A DNA stretch of 49,059 bases, from positions 1 to 49,059 of the forward strand of contig JAAEPP010000760.1 in assembly GCA_024232495.1 (NCBI GenBank), in the 5' to 3' direction. The DNA comes from Flavobacteriaceae bacterium (GTDB taxonomy: Bacteria; Bacteroidota; Bacteroidia; Flavobacteriales; Flavobacteriaceae). Every line of letters starts with the position of its first letter. Position 1 is the stretch's first letter. A model generated the notes under the pieces. It was not told where the DNA came from. It searched no databases and was given only the letters and a program-made list of their open reading frames with translations. Below, piece after piece: positions 8,692 to 18,399 of this stretch. The translations under genes and the position numbers were made by a program.

Positions 8692-10185
8692 TTAATATCC
8701 GGGGTTTTGTGACCATCTGTTTCCTGTTAAATCAATTTCAATTGAGGGTATGGGAAATACCTCGTGTTTGCCAGTAACAAAGCCTTCAATATTTTCACTT
8801 GCTGTGTTGGTTCTGACTAAATCGAAAAAACGATGCCCTTCTCCTACGAGTTCTAATCTTCTTTCTTTATAAATATCATTAGTAAGATCTATTCCGGAAC
8901 TTGAAATTTCAGACAAATTCGCTCTTAACCTTACTTCATTTAGGTATAATCTTGCTCTTCCTTCATCAATTCCACCTCTACTTAATGCCTCAGCCGCCAT
9001 CAATAAAACATCAGCATATCGAATAGCTCTATAGTTATTTGGATTGGTCAGATTTTGATCACCTGTATTTAAATCACCTCTTCTTGGAAGGTATTTTAGG
9101 TTATAATAGCCCGTATGTTCGTAACCTTCAACGTAGGTAGCTCCTACCTCAGCAGCCCAAGTTTCAATATCTAAAATAGATACATCTCTTCGAATATCGC
9201 TTTCATCAAATAAATCATAGGTCTCTTGTGTTGGAACATTAAAACTAAAACCTGAATCGAAAATATCACCTACAGATCCGGGTTCCACTGAATAATTACG
9301 GATCCCGTTAAACCCAACTGCAATATTACCTTCACTACACTGAAAACAACCAAAACCAGCTCCCTGGACATCGGTGTATTGAACTTCAAAAACTGATTCA
9401 ATATTGTTTTCATAATCATTTTCAAACATATTTACATAATCATCTGTAAGAAGTTGATACTGCCCACTGTTAATTACGTTTTCTAAAGCATTGGAAGCTT
9501 CAGAGAATTTATCCTGATATAAATAAACCTTTCCTAATAAGGATTGCGCAGCACCTTTAGTAACTCTTCCGAGATCAGCTTGAACTAGTGGCAGGACACT
9601 TGTAGCATAAATTAAATCTTGCTCTATTTGCTGGTAAACCTCTGCTTTAGGTGTGCGGTCAACTTCAAATTGCTGGCCAAAAAGTATTCTTTGATCCACA
9701 ACTAGTGGCACATCTCCAAACCATTTTACCAATTCAAAATAATAATAAGCTCTTAAAAACCTTGCCTGACCTAAAACTATTTCTTTTCCCTCAAAATCTA
9801 ATTTATCCTGGAATTCTAATATATAATTTGCTCTATTTACACCAGCAAACATCCAACTCCAAATATCTCTAAGTTGCGAATTAACCGGCGTGTGTATCAT
9901 GTCATCTATTTGCTGAAAACCTGGAACATCTGTTGCACTTTCTCCACCGCAAAGAGTGTTGTCGGAGGCTATTTCACCAAGTAAAACATTCATAAATGAA
10001 GATTGCAACATATCGTAAGCACCAATTAATGCATTTTGATAATCGGCCTCTGTATTAAAAAAATCTTCAGAGTTTTCCTCTGTTGGGTCAACATCAATAA
10101 AATCATCGCTACATGAAGAAATTATTACTAATAACAACATAAAAACTACTAAAAACTTTTTATCTAATTTTTTAAATTTTTTCAT
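8692..10185 (-). CDS. susD: SusD/RagB family outer-membrane glycan-binding lipoprotein
   Basis: 497 residues, normal for the family. The signal ends at Cys25 and continues SDDFID, close to the SDDFE-like surface export signal reported for Flavobacterium lipoproteins. Recognisable SusD features are the N-terminal EENSEDFFNTEADYQNALIG region, the helical repeat core with GQARFLRAYYYFELVKWFGDVPLV (read in two pieces), and the C-terminal RxxELxGEGxRxxDLxR motif (ERRLELVGEGHRFFDLVRT). The last residues are NRWSQNPGY. SusD proteins cap the SusC channel and bind the imported oligosaccharide. The gene lies 8 b downstream of susC. The partner enzymes suggest a beta-1,3-glucan ligand; that is inference from context, not from binding residues. 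Confidence 0.95.
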   Translation of the reverse strand: MKKFKKLDKKFLVVFMLLLVIISSCSDDFIDVDPTEENSEDFFNTEADYQNALIGAYDMLQSSFMNVLLGEIASDNTLCGGESATDVPGFQQIDDMIHTPVNSQLRDIWSWMFAGVNRANYILEFQDKLDFEGKEIVLGQARFLRAYYYFELVKWFGDVPLVVDQRILFGQQFEVDRTPKAEVYQQIEQDLIYATSVLPLVQADLGRVTKGAAQSLLGKVYLYQDKFSEASNALENVINSGQYQLLTDDYVNMFENDYENNIESVFEVQYTDVQGAGFGCFQCSEGNIAVGFNGIRNYSVEPGSVGDIFDSGFSFNVPTQETYDLFDESDIRRDVSILDIETWAAEVGATYVEGYEHTGYYNLKYLPRRGDLNTGDQNLTNPNNYRAIRYADVLLMAAEALSRGGIDEGRARLYLNEVRLRANLSEISSSGIDLTNDIYKERRLELVGEGHRFFDLVRTNTASENIEGFVTGKHEVFPIPSIEIDLTGNRWSQNPGY

Positions 10186-10193
10186 ACCTAATA

Positions 10194-13100
10194 TTATATT
10201 TTAAAGTTTACACCCAATAAAAAAGTTCGTGGTGTTGGATAAAATCCGTTATCAAATCCACCTCCTAATGGATTACCTGTAGATGAAGTAGGGTCATAAC
10301 CTCTATATTTCGTTAGAGTAAAGAGATTGGTTACAGAAGCATAAAATCGTAATTTATCTACACCGATAGCATTTGTTGAATTTTTATTAAGCGTATATCC
10401 AATTTGCATATTTTGTGCTCTTATATATGATGCATCTTCGACAAAATAGTCTGAAAAGACTGCATTTGAAGTCGCACCAGTGGTTGCTCTGGGAACAGAA
10501 TTGGAAGTTCCTGGACCTGTCCATCGATCAAGTTCATAACTGGTTTTATTCGTTAAGGATAAATTTCTTTCATAATTTCTTACTATTTCATTTCCTATAG
10601 AAGAAAATAAATACATCTGAAAATCAAAGTTTTTATAATCAAAGGAAATATTTAGACCCATAGTAACATCAGGAATAGGATCTCCTATGTACGTTTTATC
10701 TTGCTCGTTTATTATACCATCATTATTAACGTCTACAAACCTTATATCTCCTGGTTGTGCATTGGCACCAAGAGCTAACTGAGATGGATGCGCATCAACT
10801 TCACTTTGATTTTGAAAAATACCATCTGTCTTTAAGCCATGAAAATAACCTATTGGCATTCCGACCTCCATTCTTGCAACATCAGATTGACCAATTCCGA
10901 ATCCACCACCAGAAATATAGCCTAAACTATTATCAACTTTTAAAACTTCATTTTCTAGAGTCGTAAAATTGTAATTAATATTAAAAGACATATCATCATT
11001 AAATGATTTTGAATAGCCTAATTGGAATTCGAAACCAGTGTTTTTAACATCACCTCCATTAATAATCGGAGCCCCAGATCCAGGAGCAGTTCCTCCTAAA
11101 ATTCCAGAAATATCAGGAACTAGTAATAAATCTTTTGTATTTCTGCTAAAATAATCTGCAGTGAAAGTTAGCTCATTATTTAAAAACCTAGCATCGATAC
11201 CAACATTGAACGATTCTTGTTGTTCCCACTTTATTTCAGGATTAGATAAGGTTCCTAAGGCTACACCTGTAATCAATTCTCCATTGAGCACATATTCACT
11301 TTCTCCATTTAAGATAGATACGTATCTATAGTCTGGGATTCTGTCGTTACCTAGTATACCATAGGAAGTTCTAAGTTTTAGAAAACTTATAGCAGATACA
11401 TCTTCTAAAAAATTTTCGTCAGACAATACCCAACCTAAAGATGCCGTTGGGAAATAACCAAATCTATTTTTAGGTCCAAATTTTGTTGAACCATCACGTC
11501 TTATAAGTGCAGAAAAAAGATACTTTTCTTTGTAGTTATATTGAATACGACCAAAATAAGATAACAACCTTGAGTCAAAGGTGGGATCTCCATTTGGATA
11601 AAAATTTAAAATATCCGATGCATTTTCAAGACTAGCGTTGCTATAATCGTTATCTGGAATATCAAAACCAATTGAACCAGAAAATTCTCCTTCCGTTTTA
11701 AAAACTGAAGTTCCTATCGTAGCTTTTAAACTATGAGCCTCTTTAAATATTTTTTCATAATTAAGAATCGCGTCAAAGGTATAATCTTGAAAAACGCTTT
11801 TAGATTCTGAATATTCACTTCGGTCTTTATTAAATACTTTTCCTGAACCATAAAAAGCAACAGGATTAAAATTTTCTCCCCTAACTTCAGCATAATTGAA
11901 TTGAATATTTGATTCAACAGAGAAATTCTCTAAAAATTTATAGTTAGCTCCAAAATTCCCACTCAATTTATCAACTACTGATTTATTGTAGGTGTTTGCG
12001 ATTTGAGCTATAGGATTTATCACCTCATTACCTAATCCTTCTGATAAAGTATATTGATTGTTATCATCTTTAACTGTTAATGTTGGAGAATTATTTAAAG
12101 CATTAAATAAAACTGAACCAATAGCATTTTCAGCAAGTGCTTTTCGATTGGTACCCGTATAGATTAAACCAGATTTTAAATTAAGGTTTTTTAATAATTC
12201 CGTATTAAAATTTAATCTTATATTATATCTAGTAAAGTTTGACTTATTCCCTCCAATGATTCCGTCTTGCGATAAGAAAGAGGACCCAATAGCGTAGCCA
12301 GATTTTTTAGTACCACCCCGTAAAGTAAAATCTTGATTAATAATAGAGGCGTTTTGAAAAACTTCATTTTGCCAATTAGTTCCATTACCAAGATCAGATA
12401 TAATTGGATAAATAATAGATTCGCCGTTTGCTACATGCGCTTCATTAACATATAAACCATATTCTGAAGCGTTTAAAGCAGGGAGAGTTCGTGTTGTTTG
12501 TTGAAAACCTCCATAAAAATTGACATCTAATTTTAATTCGGAATTTTTAACTCCTGATTTGGTAGTAATTAATATGACTCCATTAGCAGCTCTAACACCA
12601 TAAATACCAGCCGTAGCATCTTTTAACACCGTAATATTTTCAATATCAGAGGGAGTAACAACGCTTAAATCTTCGATTACATTTCCGTCTAATAATATAA
12701 GAGGTCTGTTATCTCCATTAGTTGAAATACCACGTATTCGAATATTTGACGCGCTTCCTGGTGCTCCAGATTGTGTAGTGATGTTTACACCTGCAACTTG
12801 TCCCTGTAGTGCTTGTTCAATTCTTGTTGGAGCAAGTTCTTCAATGGTTTTACTAGAAACAACAGATACTGCACCCGTTATTTCTTTTTTAGTTTGAGTA
12901 CCATAACCTACTATTACCACCTCATCTAAAGACTCTTGATCTTCATCTAAAGTAATAACTAGACTATTTTTTGATTTAATGGAAATTGTTTTTTCCTTGA
13001 AACCTAGGTACGAGAACTTTAACTGATCTCCTATTGTAACACCCTTAATGGTAAAAAATCCGTCAAAATCTGATATTGCACCATTATTAGTGTTTACTTG

Positions 13101-13226
13101 AATGATAGATACTCCCGGCAGAGGAAGTCCTGATACATCCGATATATTACCTGAAATTTCTATTGTTTGAGAAAATCCTAACAAAGAAATTAATGAAAAA
13201 GTAATAATTAAATAGATTTGTTTCAT
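10194..13226 (-). CDS. susC: SusC/RagA family TonB-dependent glycan importer
   Basis: I choose the ATG at 13226 (1010 residues) over a GTG 21 b upstream, because the ATG directly precedes a normal signal peptide (MKQIYLIITFSLISLLGFSQ). A carboxypeptidase-D-like domain follows (about 21-95, with PLPGVSI and SDFDGFFTI). Then come the Ton-box region DEVVIVGYGTQ, a plug domain with the SusC signature (LQGQVAGV, IRIRGIST, ENITVLKDATAGIYG, ANGVILITTK), and a 22-strand-type barrel ending FLLGVNFKI. It imports oligosaccharides across the outer membrane using TonB energy, together with SusD. It is the first gene of the operon. The leader of about 150 nt and the repeats in 13417-13456 suggest inducible transcription. 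Confidence 0.95.
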   Translation of the reverse strand: MKQIYLIITFSLISLLGFSQTIEISGNISDVSGLPLPGVSIIQVNTNNGAISDFDGFFTIKGVTIGDQLKFSYLGFKEKTISIKSKNSLVITLDEDQESLDEVVIVGYGTQTKKEITGAVSVVSSKTIEELAPTRIEQALQGQVAGVNITTQSGAPGSASNIRIRGISTNGDNRPLILLDGNVIEDLSVVTPSDIENITVLKDATAGIYGVRAANGVILITTKSGVKNSELKLDVNFYGGFQQTTRTLPALNASEYGLYVNEAHVANGESIIYPIISDLGNGTNWQNEVFQNASIINQDFTLRGGTKKSGYAIGSSFLSQDGIIGGNKSNFTRYNIRLNFNTELLKNLNLKSGLIYTGTNRKALAENAIGSVLFNALNNSPTLTVKDDNNQYTLSEGLGNEVINPIAQIANTYNKSVVDKLSGNFGANYKFLENFSVESNIQFNYAEVRGENFNPVAFYGSGKVFNKDRSEYSESKSVFQDYTFDAILNYEKIFKEAHSLKATIGTSVFKTEGEFSGSIGFDIPDNDYSNASLENASDILNFYPNGDPTFDSRLLSYFGRIQYNYKEKYLFSALIRRDGSTKFGPKNRFGYFPTASLGWVLSDENFLEDVSAISFLKLRTSYGILGNDRIPDYRYVSILNGESEYVLNGELITGVALGTLSNPEIKWEQQESFNVGIDARFLNNELTFTADYFSRNTKDLLLVPDISGILGGTAPGSGAPIINGGDVKNTGFEFQLGYSKSFNDDMSFNINYNFTTLENEVLKVDNSLGYISGGGFGIGQSDVARMEVGMPIGYFHGLKTDGIFQNQSEVDAHPSQLALGANAQPGDIRFVDVNNDGIINEQDKTYIGDPIPDVTMGLNISFDYKNFDFQMYLFSSIGNEIVRNYERNLSLTNKTSYELDRWTGPGTSNSVPRATTGATSNAVFSDYFVEDASYIRAQNMQIGYTLNKNSTNAIGVDKLRFYASVTNLFTLTKYRGYDPTSSTGNPLGGGFDNGFYPTPRTFLLGVNFKI

Positions 13227-13300
13227 TGCTTTAATTTTATTTACCACAATTAAGTTGAAAATAATTTAAAAACATAAAATTTAGATATACAAAAAACATA

Positions 13301-13331
13301 CAACAACTTTCTTGGTAATGACAGGTTGTTG
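13301..13331 (-). other. Inverted repeat in the susC leader
   Basis: CAACAAC at 13301-13307 is complementary to GTTGTTG at 13325-13331, with a 17-b loop. If transcription starts near 13381 this lies in the 5' untranslated leader of susC and could fold as a weak hairpin. Its arms also resemble the TACAACAT repeats upstream. Function unknown; it may be a regulator half-site pair rather than an RNA structure. Confidence 0.35.
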
Positions 13332-13387
13332 CAGTATTAAAAAGATAAGATTATATAGGGGTTAACGAAAAAAAAACTTACTAACAA

Positions 13388-13417
13388 AAAAGTTATTTAT
13401 TTATTAAAAAGTACAAA
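13388..13417 (-). promoter_or_regulatory. Candidate susC promoter (Bacteroidota -33/-7 type)
   Basis: On the minus strand TTTG (13417-13414) is followed after 18 b by TAACTTTT (13395-13388). This fits the Bacteroidota pattern TTTG-N19-TAnnTTTG with a one-base deviation at the end of the -7 box. The start site would be near 13381, about 155 b before the susC ATG. The -33 element overlaps the first of the three direct repeats, as expected for a promoter that needs an activator. Confidence 0.5.
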
Positions 13418-13456
13418 TGTTGTATGAATGTTGTAGTAAAATAAATAAATGTTGTG
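13417..13456 (-). promoter_or_regulatory. Three direct repeats, candidate activator sites for the glucan operon
   Basis: On the plus strand ATGTTGTA occurs at 13417-13424 and 13428-13435, and ATGTTGTG at 13449-13456. On the minus (transcribed) strand they read TACAACAT in the same direction. Start-to-start spacings are 11 and 21 b, about one and two helical turns, so all three face the same side of the DNA. They lie at and upstream of the candidate -33 box and end 2 b before the stop codon of the regulator gene. Binding by that LuxR-type regulator is an inference. Confidence 0.5.
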
Positions 13457-13457
13457 A

Positions 13458-16256
13458 TTAATTTAAGTTGATAAAGTACTCATTTAAGTTGATTTCTCTT
13501 TCAAGTTGTAATTTCTTTCGCAATCTATATCTTTTAATTTCTACACTTCTTGGAGATATATTTAAAAGTGGAGCTATGTCTTTTGAATTCAAATTCATTC
13601 TCAAATACATACAAAGTCGAAGATCATTTGATGTAAGCTCAGGATGTTGCTTTTTAACTTTTTTAAAGAATTTTTTATCTGCATTATTAAATGCCTTTTC
13701 AAACATTTTCCAATCGTCTGAAGAATTGATGTTTTCATCAATTATATTCATAACAGAACTTAAATCTTTATTATTTGGCAATTTTTTTAATTCACTTTTA
13801 ATATTACTTAAAAATTCATTTTTTTTAATAAGAGACATCGTAGATAATGCAAGTTCTCTATTTTTATTTTCAATATCCTGTTTTAAGCTTTTGTTCTTGA
13901 AACTGAGCTTTTGCTGTTTATTCTCAAAACTTTTTAATTCTAGTTTTTGTTTTGCCTTTTGTAAAAGTTTTTCTCGTTGCTTTTTGTAGTATTTGCGATA
14001 GCTGGTGTGCATAAGAAACGAAAAAAGAATAAGACAAAATAAGTAATATATGATCGCATAATTTGATAAATACCACGGACGTTTAATTTTAAACTTATAG
14101 GTAACTGTATTATTTAGAATTTTATTTCCAACTCTAGCTCTTAATTTAAAATTATATTCTCCAAATGGGAGATTTTTAAATTGAATACTACTTTCAGTTG
14201 ACCAAAGACTCCAATTATCATATAAACCTTCTAATTGATATTGATAATTAGTTTCGATGTATTTTTCATAATTATTTACATTAAAAGAAAATAAAATATT
14301 ATTCTCATTGAAATTAAATGAGCCATTTTTACTTTTATCTACAAGCCTTTGATTACTATTTAATTCATTTATTTCGATGGTATTAATATATAATTCTTTA
14401 TCAGGAGAGTTAAATTTATCTAAATCAAGAATTATATAACCGGAAGAGGTTCCAAGGATATACTTATTATCTTGATACCAAATAATACTCTCATAACTTC
14501 TAACTCCGTTTCTGGACAGTGTATTAATATCTATACTTTTTGAATCAGGAATTTCACTCAGATTACCGGGAGTTATGTAATTTAAGGATGACCTAGAGAA
14601 ATTCCATAAAGATTTATTAATAGGGTCGTAAACGAGTTTACCAGAAATAAAGTCATCATTCTTAAAAAAATCGCTCAGTAAAGTATCCTTTATAAAATTC
14701 TTATTTTTTTTGTCATACTTAAAAACTCCTTCATTATAAGAATAAATAATTTCATCGTTGTACTTTAATAAGCTTGAATTATGTCCCTTAATAATTGAAT
14801 CTTTTGATATTTTGACTACGTTGGTAAATGAAGTGTCGATATTAATTTTATAGATTCCCTTATATTCGTGATTGACAATAACTTCGTTATCTGAAATGAA
14901 CTCAAAATATCTTGAAGAGTTGTCAAATCCTTCAATTTTATTTTTAAATTTCCAAGATCCATTTTTATTTTCTAAAACATTTAGGCCATTATAGTTTCCC
15001 TGTAACAGTAAATTGTTCCTACCATTAATTTTCTTTATATTCCAAGTACCTTGAATATCAGAAATTAGTTTAGCGCTATTATTTTTAATTAAATAAGTTC
15101 CGTTATTATGCCCACAAAACAATTCATCATTTAATTTGGTTAAAATCCAAACTTGCCCTTCAGTACCTTCTATTAATTCAAATTCTGAAGTAGAATTGAC
15201 TTCTCTGTAAAATAAGCCTTGATTGGTTCCTAGATATAGCTTATTATTCTCAATTTGAATCGTATATATTGAGCCTAAATTTCCACTATTATCGCGGTAG
15301 ATTTTAAAAGCTGAATTTAACTCAAGACAATTAATTCCATTGTCTAATCCCAACCAAATATTTTTATCAATATCCTCAAATAAAGACAAAATTGTATTGT
15401 TACCTAATCCGTTGTTTTGATTGATTTGAGTAATTAAATCTCCCGTATTATTCAGGTAAATAATTCCATCAGATATGGTTCCTATAATAAAACTACCATC
15501 TGATAATTGAATACTATTATAAACATTTACGCTTTTTAGTACATTGTTTTGAGTTAAATTCCATGACTTTAATTTGTCACCTTTAAGCTCAAAAAAACCT
15601 CTTTTATCTGTTAAAATCAATAACTTATCATTATTGTAAAACATGTTATTTACAATGGTATTAGCTATTAATTTATCATCTGTTATCAATTTACTTTTAC
15701 CATTTTCTATTTTAAAAATACCTCTTCCCCATTCTTGATAATAAACAGACTCATTTACAGCATACATTTTAGTTATGGTGGACTCTGATTGAATTGTCTG
15801 TAATGAGTTATTTTTATTATTTAAAATATAAATTCTATTGAGAGACTGAAATAAAGTCCAATGTTCGATCTGTATAATATTCCAAAATTGTTCGTCCTCA
15901 ATTAATTTAATATTTAGCTCTTCAGTGATTGATTTATATTCGAGGAGTCCAAAAATATTTTCTTCCCAAAATCCAAAATTCATATAACTACCTGTGTAAA
16001 TTCTTTTACCAACAACTTTTACAGACCTGATAATCGTCTCATTTGGAGAATCGTATAATTTCCAACGAGCACCGTTAAACTCAAGTAACCCAGCATTATT
16101 TGCGAAATAAATATTCTTGTTTGAAGATTGTGAGATAGACCAATTTTGATTTTCAGCCTGGTATACATCAGTTGAAAAAAAACTTATTGGCGGGAATTCT
16201 TGCGAATAAATAGTGCAAGGCAAGAATAACAACACAAAAAGTAATCTGTTTTTCAA
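13458..16256 (-). CDS. Membrane-anchored beta-propeller/Y_Y_Y sensor fused to a LuxR-type HTH (no kinase)
   Basis: 932 residues, starting at TTG (no in-frame ATG precedes the signal peptide MKNRLLFVLLFLPCTIYS). Residues about 20-630 consist of repeated propeller-type strands (for example IWLGLDNGINCLE, LYLGTNQGLFYRE), as in the periplasmic sensors of hybrid two-component systems. A Y_Y_Y-type domain follows (about 645-725, YQYQLEGLYDNWS), then one membrane segment (about 735-752), a long charged coiled coil (about 755-825), and a C-terminal helix-turn-helix (LTSNDLRLCMYLRMNLNSKD, then ISPRSVEIKRYRLRKKL). There is no histidine kinase or receiver domain, so signal and DNA binding are in one chain. 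It is encoded just upstream of susC on the same strand. I infer that it senses glucan fragments in the periplasm and activates the operon. Confidence 0.88.
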   Translation of the reverse strand: MKNRLLFVLLFLPCTIYSQEFPPISFFSTDVYQAENQNWSISQSSNKNIYFANNAGLLEFNGARWKLYDSPNETIIRSVKVVGKRIYTGSYMNFGFWEENIFGLLEYKSITEELNIKLIEDEQFWNIIQIEHWTLFQSLNRIYILNNKNNSLQTIQSESTITKMYAVNESVYYQEWGRGIFKIENGKSKLITDDKLIANTIVNNMFYNNDKLLILTDKRGFFELKGDKLKSWNLTQNNVLKSVNVYNSIQLSDGSFIIGTISDGIIYLNNTGDLITQINQNNGLGNNTILSLFEDIDKNIWLGLDNGINCLELNSAFKIYRDNSGNLGSIYTIQIENNKLYLGTNQGLFYREVNSTSEFELIEGTEGQVWILTKLNDELFCGHNNGTYLIKNNSAKLISDIQGTWNIKKINGRNNLLLQGNYNGLNVLENKNGSWKFKNKIEGFDNSSRYFEFISDNEVIVNHEYKGIYKINIDTSFTNVVKISKDSIIKGHNSSLLKYNDEIIYSYNEGVFKYDKKNKNFIKDTLLSDFFKNDDFISGKLVYDPINKSLWNFSRSSLNYITPGNLSEIPDSKSIDINTLSRNGVRSYESIIWYQDNKYILGTSSGYIILDLDKFNSPDKELYINTIEINELNSNQRLVDKSKNGSFNFNENNILFSFNVNNYEKYIETNYQYQLEGLYDNWSLWSTESSIQFKNLPFGEYNFKLRARVGNKILNNTVTYKFKIKRPWYLSNYAIIYYLFCLILFSFLMHTSYRKYYKKQREKLLQKAKQKLELKSFENKQQKLSFKNKSLKQDIENKNRELALSTMSLIKKNEFLSNIKSELKKLPNNKDLSSVMNIIDENINSSDDWKMFEKAFNNADKKFFKKVKKQHPELTSNDLRLCMYLRMNLNSKDIAPLLNISPRSVEIKRYRLRKKLQLEREINLNEYFINLN

Positions 16257-16356
16257 TTTATTATAATTTGGTGGTTAAATATATCATTTTTTCGTTAATG
16301 TAGAAATTTAACCCCCTTTTGTATCAGAACACATAGTCAATAAATAAAACTAGTGT

Positions 16357-18396
16357 TTATTTAAAATTATCAAGCCCATCATTTAACCAATTCTTATATT
16401 TATCGACATCTGGAGTATAACCTATTGGAGTATTTAAGTTTTGCTCCTGTAAATCCATCAAAACATAATACGGTTGCGCATTGGCTTGATATTCTTTTAT
16501 TTGAAAATCACTCCATTTATTCCCAATGGATGTAATTCTTTTTCCTGTAGTTTCACTTGTATATTGCTCATTATCTGGTAATAGACGTTGATCGTCAACA
16601 TGTAGAGAAATCAAAACTATTTCGTTATTAAGAATTTTTAAAATCTCAGAGTCTGCCCATACTCGTTCTTCCATTTTTCTACAGTTAACACAAGCATATC
16701 CTGTGAAATCAATTAAAACAGGTTTATTAAGCTTTTTAGCATACATCAAACCTGTTTCGTAATTATTAAACGCTACAATGTCATGAGGTCCTAATTCGGC
16801 GCCATCTGGCATGGAGTCTTTGCTAGCCAATCCAGCAGAACCTAATTTAGTAAAACCTACACCATACGGCGCTTCACTATAGTTCATTGGTGGAGGAAAC
16901 CCACTGATTATTTTTAATGGAGCTCCCCAGATTCCTGGTATTAAATAGATAGTAAAAGCTAATACTAATAAGCCTAGAGATAACCTCCCTACAGAAATAT
17001 GATTTTCATTTCCGTCGTGGGGTAATCTGATTTTTCCAAATAAATAAAATGCTAAAGTTCCAAAAATAGCTATCCAAATTGCTAAAAACACTTCTCTCTC
17101 AAGCCAATGTAGTTGGAGAACTAAATCTGCATTCGATAAAAATTTAAATGCAAGTGCTAGTTCTAAGAATCCTAAAAAAACTTTAACCGTATTTAACCAA
17201 CTACCTGATCTTGGCAAGGAATTCATCCACCCTGGAAACATAGCAAATAAAGCAAATGGTAAGGCTATAGCTAGGGAAAAACCTAACATCCCCACAATTG
17301 GAGCAATTCCTCCTTTTGAGGCAGATTCAACTAACAAAGTACCAACTATTGGGCCCGTACAAGAGAAAGAAACAATAGCTAATGCTAAAGCCATAAAAAA
17401 TATTCCCAACACTCCACCTCTATCTGCTTGGCTATCTACTTTATTTGACCAAGATTGGGGTAAAGCAATTTCAAAAGCTCCTAAAAAAGAAATAGCAAAA
17501 ACAACTAAAAGCAAAAAGAAAATTACATTGAACCAAACATTGGTAGATAGAGCATTTAAAGAATCTGCTCCAAAAAGCCCAACTATTACAGATCCCAACA
17601 AAACGTAAATAACGATTATAAATACTCCATACATGACAGCATTTTTTATTCCTGCTGCTCTATTTTTACTTTGTTTAGTAAAAAAACTTACTGTTAAGGG
17701 TATCATTGGAAAAACACAAGGAGTTAGTAAAGCTGCAAAGCCAGATAAAAAAGCAATAAAAAAAATAGTCCAAAGCCCTCTAGTTTTTGGATTTTTGGTG
17801 CTATCAATTTTAGCTACAACATCCAGTTCTTCTTTATAATTTTCTACTGAATTATAGGTATCCCATTCGTCATAATTATCTATAAAAAAAACTTTGTTAG
17901 CTGCTAGATCAAAAACGACATAACGTTCTTCATTTAAACAAACATCTATACAAACTTGATAATATAAAATGGCTTTTATGGTTTTAATCGTTGAACTAGT
18001 TAGGTTAACTTTTTGATTTAACACCATCATTTCTTCAAAAAAGACCTCATCAAAACCCCAAGTTTTACTGTATTCTCTGTGAGTTTCACTCTCGATTAAC
18101 GGACCATTAAGAGTATAATTTTTATCTGCTAGTTTAAAATCCATAAACAACGGAATAGGTCCTAACCCTTTATCTAAATCTTCTGGAGTAAACTGAGAGT
18201 ATACATGCCACCCATCATCAATAAATCCAGTAACTGAAATTTCATATTCAAGATCTGCTATTTTTTTTACGCTACCTTCCCATTCTAAAGGATTTTTTAT
18301 TTCACCAATTACTTGTGAACCCATCAGCGAAATATCCTGTGCATTTGAATTAAATAAAACAAATAAAAGACTACATAATAACATTAACTTTTTCAT
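16357..18396 (-). CDS. dsbD: Thiol:disulfide interchange protein DsbD
   Basis: 679 residues with the three-part DsbD build. A signal peptide (about 1-19) is followed by a periplasmic N-terminal domain whose redox pair is in YQVCIDVCLNE. A central membrane domain of about eight helices (about 208-480) includes LTPCVFPMIPLTV and SFSCTGPIVGTLL, carrying the two membrane cysteines. The C-terminal thioredoxin-like domain has DFTGYACVNCRKMEERVW (CVNC). It carries electrons from cytoplasmic thioredoxin to periplasmic disulfide and cytochrome-maturation partners. It is the last gene of a tight minus-strand group, 3 b after tilS. All expected cysteine pairs are present. Confidence 0.93.
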   Translation of the reverse strand: MKKLMLLCSLLFVLFNSNAQDISLMGSQVIGEIKNPLEWEGSVKKIADLEYEISVTGFIDDGWHVYSQFTPEDLDKGLGPIPLFMDFKLADKNYTLNGPLIESETHREYSKTWGFDEVFFEEMMVLNQKVNLTSSTIKTIKAILYYQVCIDVCLNEERYVVFDLAANKVFFIDNYDEWDTYNSVENYKEELDVVAKIDSTKNPKTRGLWTIFFIAFLSGFAALLTPCVFPMIPLTVSFFTKQSKNRAAGIKNAVMYGVFIIVIYVLLGSVIVGLFGADSLNALSTNVWFNVIFFLLLVVFAISFLGAFEIALPQSWSNKVDSQADRGGVLGIFFMALALAIVSFSCTGPIVGTLLVESASKGGIAPIVGMLGFSLAIALPFALFAMFPGWMNSLPRSGSWLNTVKVFLGFLELALAFKFLSNADLVLQLHWLEREVFLAIWIAIFGTLAFYLFGKIRLPHDGNENHISVGRLSLGLLVLAFTIYLIPGIWGAPLKIISGFPPPMNYSEAPYGVGFTKLGSAGLASKDSMPDGAELGPHDIVAFNNYETGLMYAKKLNKPVLIDFTGYACVNCRKMEERVWADSEILKILNNEIVLISLHVDDQRLLPDNEQYTSETTGKRITSIGNKWSDFQIKEYQANAQPYYVLMDLQEQNLNTPIGYTPDVDKYKNWLNDGLDNFK

Positions 18397-18399
18397 AGT

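Noticed and set aside
13357-13367. Shared GGGGTTAA string near the susC leader and in the regulator upstream region (about 16308-16317)
   Set aside because: The two copies differ in orientation and context and are too short to claim a common site.
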